64,000 bases of DNA, taken from NCBI GenBank assembly GCA_029207755.1, contig JARCOQ010000071.1, positions 62,001 to 126,000 on the forward strand, written 5' to 3'. The notes beneath the pieces are model-generated. The model was not told where the DNA came from, ran no database searches, and was given only the letters and a program-made list of their open reading frames with translations. Shown here one piece after another: positions 57,601 through 64,000 of the stretch (the first letter of the stretch is position 1; each line of letters opens with the position of its first letter). This stretch comes from Chamaea fasciata. Its lineage: Eukaryota; Chordata; Aves; Passeriformes; Sylviidae. The position numbers and the translations under genes are program-made.

Positions 57601-60282
57601 CCACCAGGCCATTGCTATTCCAATTTAAACATTCAGTTCCACTCTCTGCTGTGCTCCAGATACCCCTATATGTTACTCCAGTGTCTTTGTAGCATTTAAC
57701 TTCAGTATCTGAAAACAAGGTAAGATCTGAAAATCTAAGGACAGCATACCAATTCTTTTCCCTGACAGTTTCCCCAGTCTCTGCTCTGTTCAAACTTGGC
57801 TCTCAAATGTCTTGTCTAGTAAGTCAGTGAAAATGCCCTGTCAGGCAGTCTGTAAGTGTATATGAAGGTCTTCAGTTACAAAATTTAGAGTTTTATTAAG
57901 AGGCACCTAGAACAACCAAGATGTGCTTAAAAGTTCTTTGTAGTATTAGCTTTAGAATAAAAAAAGACAACTTACTAGAGAGCCTAGCCTACAGCAGGAG
58001 CTTCTGGGTATCTCATCCTTGTGTACTGCACAGCTAACCCCAATAGCTGTGTTCACAGCAGTTGATGCGGTATACTCACCTATTTCACACTGCTTCCCTG
58101 AGAAACCTTGGTGGCACTGGCAGATGAAGAGCTGTGGGGAATAATGTGCCTGTGAACACTGGCCCCCATTGTAGCATTTATTTCTGGTGCAGGTTGTGAA
58201 ATAAGCAAAAGCCAGGAAATACTGTTAGATTTCACAGAAGCAAGAAGCTGGAAATGTAGACACACCTTTCATTTTCCTGTCAGTCTCTTTTAGCCTGTTC
58301 TGTTTTTCCCTACCCACCTGTTATTGCCATGTGCTTACAGCCTTTTTGTGTAGCGCTTCAATTTTTTTCTCTGTTTCATTCTCTCCACATATTCTGTCAG
58401 ACTTTCTCAGCTCCATGCCCACTCCCACTTAGTCCCGCCCATGACAGTGTATACTGGTATTTTCTTTTCTATCCTCTTCTATTCCCAGACAAATTTTCTG
58501 TGCAGTAACTCTGGCCCTGACAGTGGATGATTTGATGGACAAGCTCTCACCATTTCCTTTTTCTTTGTCATACTTACCTCTGACAGGCGCAGTGTGGCAG
58601 TGACTCCGACCACTGTCACACCCACAGTATTCGATTCTGCTCCCTGAAAGCCTCAGCCAGGTCCCCCTGTATTGGTAAATTTCTGCAGATGAATTATCTG
58701 TGCAAATGGCTGTAATCGGAGAAAGGAAATCCTCTTTTAGTTCAGGGAAAAGACCTGGCTGAGCAAAAGGACTCCCTTCTATTTCCAGGAGAAAAGGATC
58801 TGTGATGGGAGCATTTGTCTAATGGGTTGCCCTTTTTCCTTCTCCGACCACAACGGTCCCATCTCTCTCGCTGCTGTGCTGCCAAATGTACTGTTCCACT
58901 ATTGACTCGTCTCTCTTTCTTTCAAGAAGAGCAGAGGGAGGGGAAAACTTTGTTGTGGATGGTATTAATGCGCTGGTATTTTGCCTTCTGAATCTCTCAT
59001 CCACATAACCATGACCAAAAGCTCTCAGGCTCTGTTTCCTCAGCATGATTTGCTTTCCCCTCCCATGTTCATAATGCTCCAGCTAACATGGTTTTAGTTA
59101 GCCTGGCTTACCTCTAGATCTGGCTCCTCGTTTGAAACGCATGTGTAAGCCCTGCAAGCAAAGAAGGTTAATTCTGTGAGTAACTGCTCTCTTAAAAAAG
59201 ATGAGAGAACAAGTACCTTCAAAGAGTCAGTCCTTTTCTTAAGGGCATGTAAATCAGGAAGCTCTGAGGAATTGTCTGCCCTCTTGTCAGACAATACAGT
59301 GAAATGTGCCTCCAGTACCTCAGTATGGGTTCCTAAGAATTGTAAATCATTTTGTTCCACAGATTACCAGGTGATTGCTTGTCATCTCAGTGAGGTGAAT
59401 TTGGGATATGCAGTACTCACATTGTGTGTGAAGTCATTATGTGTTCTTGGGGCGTTGCAAATGCTAACTGAAGCTTGCCAGCTTTCTGCTATTTGAAGGA
59501 GGTTCAAGCAAATAATTTCCAAGGTAGGTACAGTCAACAAGCAGTTACTTTTGCTCACTGACATGCAGTTTCCCCATGAGACTTTGTAGCTTGATTATCT
59601 TTAAGAGATATGTCTCTTGCAGCCAGTTAAATGAAATATTTTGGATAAAGTTTAATGGAGGAAACCAATTTAGAAAGCTTCTTTGATTAGGCCACAAGAG
59701 AAAGAAGATAAGAAGGAGGAAAGGTGGGATAGCAATTTTTTGAGAAAGGGAGTAAACGTTCTGGAATTGTGTAGCATTTACTCAAGCTGTGTGTGGTGTG
59801 AGGCTTAAAGTGAGGGGACAAGGGAACCACTGACGTGCAGTTTTAAGTGAGAATAGTGATGAAGATGATGACCATAGAAAACGGAAGGCTGGTTACAATG
59901 GAGTTCTAATTAACAGTGAAAGGTGACAGTGAACAGATACACCAAGAATACCCGGAGAAGACTTGTTTACTTGCAAGTCTTGAAATGAAAACGAGCCAGG
60001 ATAACACATAACACATCCACAATGATAGACCACTTTGTAACATTTTTCTTCCTCTGGTTTGTAGTGAGCTAAGCAGATTCTCATTCTGTCTGATGCAGAC
60101 AGCTGCAGCCAATGGCAAAGAAATGCTGCTGAAAATACAGGAAGATGGCAAGAGAATTATTTGATGCATTAGCCTCTTACCTGGCACTGGGCAGTCATGA
60201 TTGCTCCTACCAGCACAAGGAGACATGGGAGCTTGCCTTCCATTCGGAGTGTTTTTCACATCAGCTCTAAATATCAAATTAT
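57600..60282 (-). pseudogene. PLAT: PLAT (tissue plasminogen activator) 5' half, truncated
   Basis: Exons in coding order: 60282-60181 (ATG at 60243; 21-residue signal peptide with LPCLLVLVGAIM), 59151-59112 (propeptide, RFKRGARSR), 58709-58578 (fibronectin type I finger, SRIEYCGCDSGRSHCH), 58193-58080 (EGF, KCYNGGQCSQ and CQCHQGFSGKQCEI), and 57708 to about 57605 (kringle 1 start, TYRGIWSTAESGTEC and NWNSNGL). Order, phases (0,1,1,1) and residues match tPA, the secreted serine protease that activates plasminogen on fibrin. The kringle exon is cut near 57605 and replaced by duplicated sequence. Kringle 2 and the protease domain are missing. The EGF exon's acceptor is AA (58195-58194) instead of AG. 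Either this is a truncated duplicate or the window joins PLAT to unrelated DNA; the other exons are clean. Confidence 0.85.
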
Positions 60283-61504
60283 CTGTAGAGACAAAAAATA
60301 GGATGTTGAACAAAGGAAGTTTACAGTGTGAATGCAGTTCAAGGTGTAACTTTAAATGAAAGTTTTAAATGATGAGAATTCTTTTTATACATTTTTTCAA
60401 CCCATCACTTCTCAGCTGTCTGGTCGAACTGTCCTGGTCTTCCTAGGGAAACTGCCAGGCTGGATCCAGATGTGCTTTTACTTGATAAACTTAGAAACTT
60501 GTAAGCTAAAGCACACTCATTTACATCTGGAGGAAACTGAGAGAGTGCTTCCTGGGGAATAATACAGAAGTAAATTCCAAGTACTTTTTCCCTAAATTGT
60601 AGGATGCCAAGAGTAGTACCATGTGCACTATTAGAGAGATGGGCTTATCTGATGATGCAGTGTAATGGTGATTTAAATGCGTTAATTGAGATTCTGATTA
60701 CTGACACCTACGTAAGAGATCTCTTGCAGAGGGTCTGCTGAAGGGTCAGTTTGTGTTAACAGTGGTTTAAGAGGATCTGCATTTCTTGTAGACTGCTACT
60801 TTGGGTGAGAGTGAAGATTCTCTCTTGTGTAGAGAATGTGTAGGCAAAATGACTTTGCTTGATGATAGGTGAGGACTTATTTTCAATATTTCTACCGATC
60901 CTTCCCAACTAAGCCTTTAGTTTTTACTAGTATCATACGCTTTTGCTAAAAAGGCAGAGTTGTGGCAATGGTCTGGCAGGCTAGCTTTTTTCTGATAGTC
61001 TCATTTATTTGTTGCAGCATCTTTCTCTATGTCACTTCTATGCAGTCACAACTATACATTATTCCCTCTAACCTCTTCAGCAGCTTTACACTTCAAAGCC
61101 CTCTTCAATCCACCAAGAAGAGTTTCTGCTTTCTCCAAATCGATTTACATCGTCTGACTCGTCTATCAGTACTCTTGGGAGAGAACCTTCATTGATCCCT
61201 AGTGGAAGATTGTAAGGTGTCATGTAGATGTGGTGGACCCTGCCTGCTTTGAACAAGTCCTGCACCACAAGTCCATTTTCTCTCTTCCTTTTAAAATATA
61301 ATACCTCCCATACAAACCAAGAGCTGGGAGCAAGATAAAGTAGCAGGCACAAGATACAGGCAAGAAGATAGATTTTAATTTCCAGTCTCTAGGATTGCCC
61401 TGAAGTTCCAAATACTTGAAATAATATTCAGGCAGCGTTGCCCACACTATCACCTTTTTATCATCTATGTTATATGCAGAAAGCTAACTCAATTATTTGA
61501 AAAA

Positions 61505-61550
61505 ACTACTACTTCCGGAAATCATGAGCTCAGACTCTGTTTATATAAAG
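61505..61550 (-). promoter_or_regulatory. Possible PLAT core promoter (TATA-like)
   Basis: On the minus strand ctttatataaacagag is followed about 25 bases later by an ETS-like ttccggaagtag, 1.2 kb upstream of the first PLAT coding exon. This is a suitable place for a non-coding exon 1, with a candidate donor (aaaaaggtgatag) near 61455. The evidence is motif-level only. Confidence 0.25.
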
Positions 61551-61670
61551 CCAAAGAAGGCAGCTGGATAACAGCTGGTGAAACTGGAGTATGATAGATG
61601 AGTCATAAATTTGGATTCAGGGCTAATATGGAGAAAGACTCTGGGTTTTTAGTAGTTTTGTCATTGGGGC

Positions 61671-61704
61671 TTTTTTGTTTGTCTGTTTGTTTGTTTGTTT
61701 GTTT
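61671..61704 (+). repeat. (TTTG)n microsatellite
   Basis: About seven gttt units. The surrounding 60290-63440 otherwise shows ordinary AT-rich non-coding sequence, a T run at about 62513-62528 and no recognised gene. Confidence 0.85.
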
Positions 61705-63444
61705 TAAAATTTGTTCAAAGCAAAAGGTATAAATAGTCCAGTTTCTGAAGCAGAACCAGAAGTACAGCAGGATAATTAAGGATGTGATTTCTCATCATTA
61801 GGCTGCAAAAAGAAGGGACTTAAGTTGCAAGTCAGACTGAAAAGATTCACAAGAACATCTTCCGAGAACCTTAATTACTCCATGCTTTATCTTTAGGTCA
61901 CATCTTGACAATAAAATCCTTAAAATTCGGAGCATCTCTCAGTGACTTGTATTGGTCCATAGATTTCACAGTACACTTTTTATATACTTTCAAGTCATTT
62001 TTCACCTCTTAGGAAACACTGCATAGTGAGCCTTTTTAAAAAAAAGTGGTACAAGCAATTCCCAAATAGACATTAACTTCAATTGCATCTGAACTAAATC
62101 AGCAGCGTTCCCAAAGCCGAAGTGAATGATCTGAACCGCTGTCCAGTCGGTTGGTTTCTGCTGTAACCCTGTGTTATAGTATCCTTACTCCCCGCAGCTG
62201 TGGCTCATTATTACAGCTAGGCAGGCCTGTGTTCTGAATCCCACAGTGGCAATATTATAACTTGCTAATTGTTGGTATCACTGGTGATCTTTGTTGTTAT
62301 CTGTAGAGAAGGCTTGAAGTTCTTAAAACTGTTAGAAACAAGATTCCGGTAGCTAAGACGCTTTCAAAGAAAGCTTTGTTCAGTGAAACTACTTAGATCT
62401 GAGTTGAGCTGCCTGCTTAGAATTTCTTCCTGGGAAGCTCGGTAAAGAACTGTTGAGATCTTATTTCTGAGGTATCTGCTAAGATGCCCCCAAAACAAGG
62501 CAACACCAGTGATTTTTTTTTTTTTTTCCCCTGGCCTAACTGATATCTTGGAAGAAATCTTAGCTACGTGAAACCAGCAGGAAACTGCAGACCATTTTCA
62601 GGGGGTAGTTGAATGTCTTTTTATTTTTTCTTTGCCTGGAAGACTGACATGAGGAGTCTCTATTTTAAAAGCGCCTGCATGGCTTAATCAAGTTTATCTC
62701 ATATATTCATCTGTACAAGTAGATTCTAGCCTTACACAGCATGTGTTTATACTGCAAATGCTGTAGATAGTCTCTCTAAAGTTGTTTTGCATCAGATGCC
62801 ACACCCTGTCTTCCATGGATTTCTGTTGCCCCTCTTCAGGCTATCTTAGCTTATAATGCTGCAGCCTTTCCCCCATCTCTCCCCAGCTCCCTGTGGGATA
62901 CCTGTCCATCCACTGATGGCTGCTGTCCCACTATGCATGGAAAACTGGTAACAGATGTTACCCTATGTTTCTTTTCAGTTTTGGGAAGGTACAACTTAAG
63001 CCAGTCAATTGGAATGTCTTGAATGATAAGCCTCGTCAAATTGGAATTTTATGTCTGTTTGAAAAGTGTATTTACAAAGCTCCAAGTAGAAACCTGCAAG
63101 CAATGCGCATCTGGCAGGGCTCTCATAAACATGTGCACCTTCTGATCTCAGTCTGTACTTCCTTTACGTCAAAAATACTAGACAATAAGTCAAAGACCTA
63201 GATGCGATGTTCTGCCATTTTGATTCTACACTTTCAAGTACATTAGGACATAACAGTGTGCGATTCCCTACATTTGTCTCTTTTGGCTGAAGCATCATCA
63301 ACGGGAACGCTTAAAATCCCACATATTAACCTTATTATTACTAACAGCCTTTCTAAGCAGTAATGATGTGTGCATTATCTTACTAATGTGAAGTAAGACC
63401 TAAAACAAGAGCTGTAACTTATGAAGTGTGAACAGAAAGTTCTT

Positions 63445-63725
63445 AATCATAGAATTATTTAGGTTGGAAAAGACCTTTATGAGCATTGAGTCCAACTTAA
63501 AACTAACATTGCCAAATCCACCAGACCATGTCCCTAAGTGTGACATCTATAGATGCAGATATTAAAAGTAGCTCTCCTTCCTCCCAATGACACAATGCAT
63601 CCATTCCAACATACATTGTTTCTGAATCTATAGCACTAATAGCTTTCTTGATGATGATCAGCTATCTTGACTTAGTTGAAGCAACTGACTGCCTTCTGGA
63701 TAAAGTGTTTCTGCATCCCCTTTCT
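63445..63725 (-). mobile_element. CR1 3' end, antisense
   Basis: The start atcatagaattatttaggtt, then ggaaaagacctttatgagca and gagtccaac, is the antisense of a CR1 3' terminus. Later blocks ccatgtccctaagtg and ataaagtgtttctgcat also fit CR1. It is diverged and non-coding. Confidence 0.8.
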
Positions 63726-64000
63726 GAACTGAGCAGATGAATAGCACAATTGAACTATTTCTCCTTAAAAATATAACAAACAGACCTCTGTTTTGGGGGG
63801 AAAGAGCTAAAAACCCAAAAGGAAACAAAAGCAAGATGCTGTAGTCTTTTAGGACATTGGATGAAATGAGTATTTCAAAGTCTTTGTTTTTGGAGTCATT
63901 CTCGGTATTTCCTGTGGGTTTGGCCACATTTAAGGAGAAGCATATTTAGGGAGAACTGAAGATGACCCATCCTCCTCCTCCTCCGTGTCCCTCCATTATC

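Noticed and set aside
57355..57612. 85-codon ORF through the tandem duplication as a novel PLAT-fused exon
   Set aside because: It does not share the frame of the kringle exon in a spliceable way and has no homologue that I recognise; kept only as a repeat.

Overview
The window looks like nuclear DNA of a bird, most likely a songbird. The reasons are several CR1 non-LTR retrotransposon pieces, olfactory receptor pseudogenes of the bird-expanded OR14 type, a PIM-type kinase with the long Arg/Ala/Pro-rich N-terminus I associate with passerine PIM1-like genes, class III (ERVL-like) retroviral remains, and GC-rich minisatellite DNA of the kind found on small avian chromosomes. It is a mosaic and gene-poor. 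Only one coding gene reads as complete: a PIM-like kinase on the minus strand at 42992-45432, in five exons and 409 residues.

Region 1 (1-26278) is one large palindrome. The left arm (1-10758, running off the window start) and the right arm (15471-26278) are inverted copies that match nearly base for base, around a 4.7 kb spacer. Each arm carries a broken OR14-like pseudogene and a smaller inverted pair of LTR-like repeats. The spacer holds a third, truncated copy of the OR 3' end and its flank, plus a CR1 fragment. A tandem array of diverged ~145 bp units straddles the right edge.

Region 2 (26279-35570) has more of the same dispersed repeat, a CR1 3' end, and a provirus-like ERV with a probable 5' LTR, gag, protease, reverse transcriptase, RNase H and integrase. 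Gag and pol carry stops and frameshifts, integrase is open, and I see no 3' LTR.

Region 3 (35570-56500) is GC-rich with strong strand asymmetry. It contains minisatellites, two copies of a GC-box promoter module (the first leading into the first two exons of a RAB4B-like gene, both damaged), a PIM pseudogene next to the intact PIM gene, a CR1 RT fragment, a periodic cluster of ZNF143-like motifs, a 12-copy ~38 bp array, a module with CRE, octamer and CArG sites, two places where a repeat family flips strand, and 3.1 kb of TTTTGGGG-rich repeat ending at a solo LTR.

Region 4 (56500-64000) is AT-rich ordinary DNA with the 5' half of PLAT (tissue plasminogen activator) on the minus strand: signal peptide, propeptide, finger, EGF and the start of kringle 1. 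The kringle exon is cut off at a tandem duplication, and the EGF exon has AA where the splice acceptor AG should be.

There is no operon-like cooperation between genes. The common thread is repeated duplication, inversion and truncation. That would suit an ampliconic chromosome region (W chromosome, germline-restricted chromosome or a microchromosome) or, in places, assembly joins; I cannot tell which from sequence alone.
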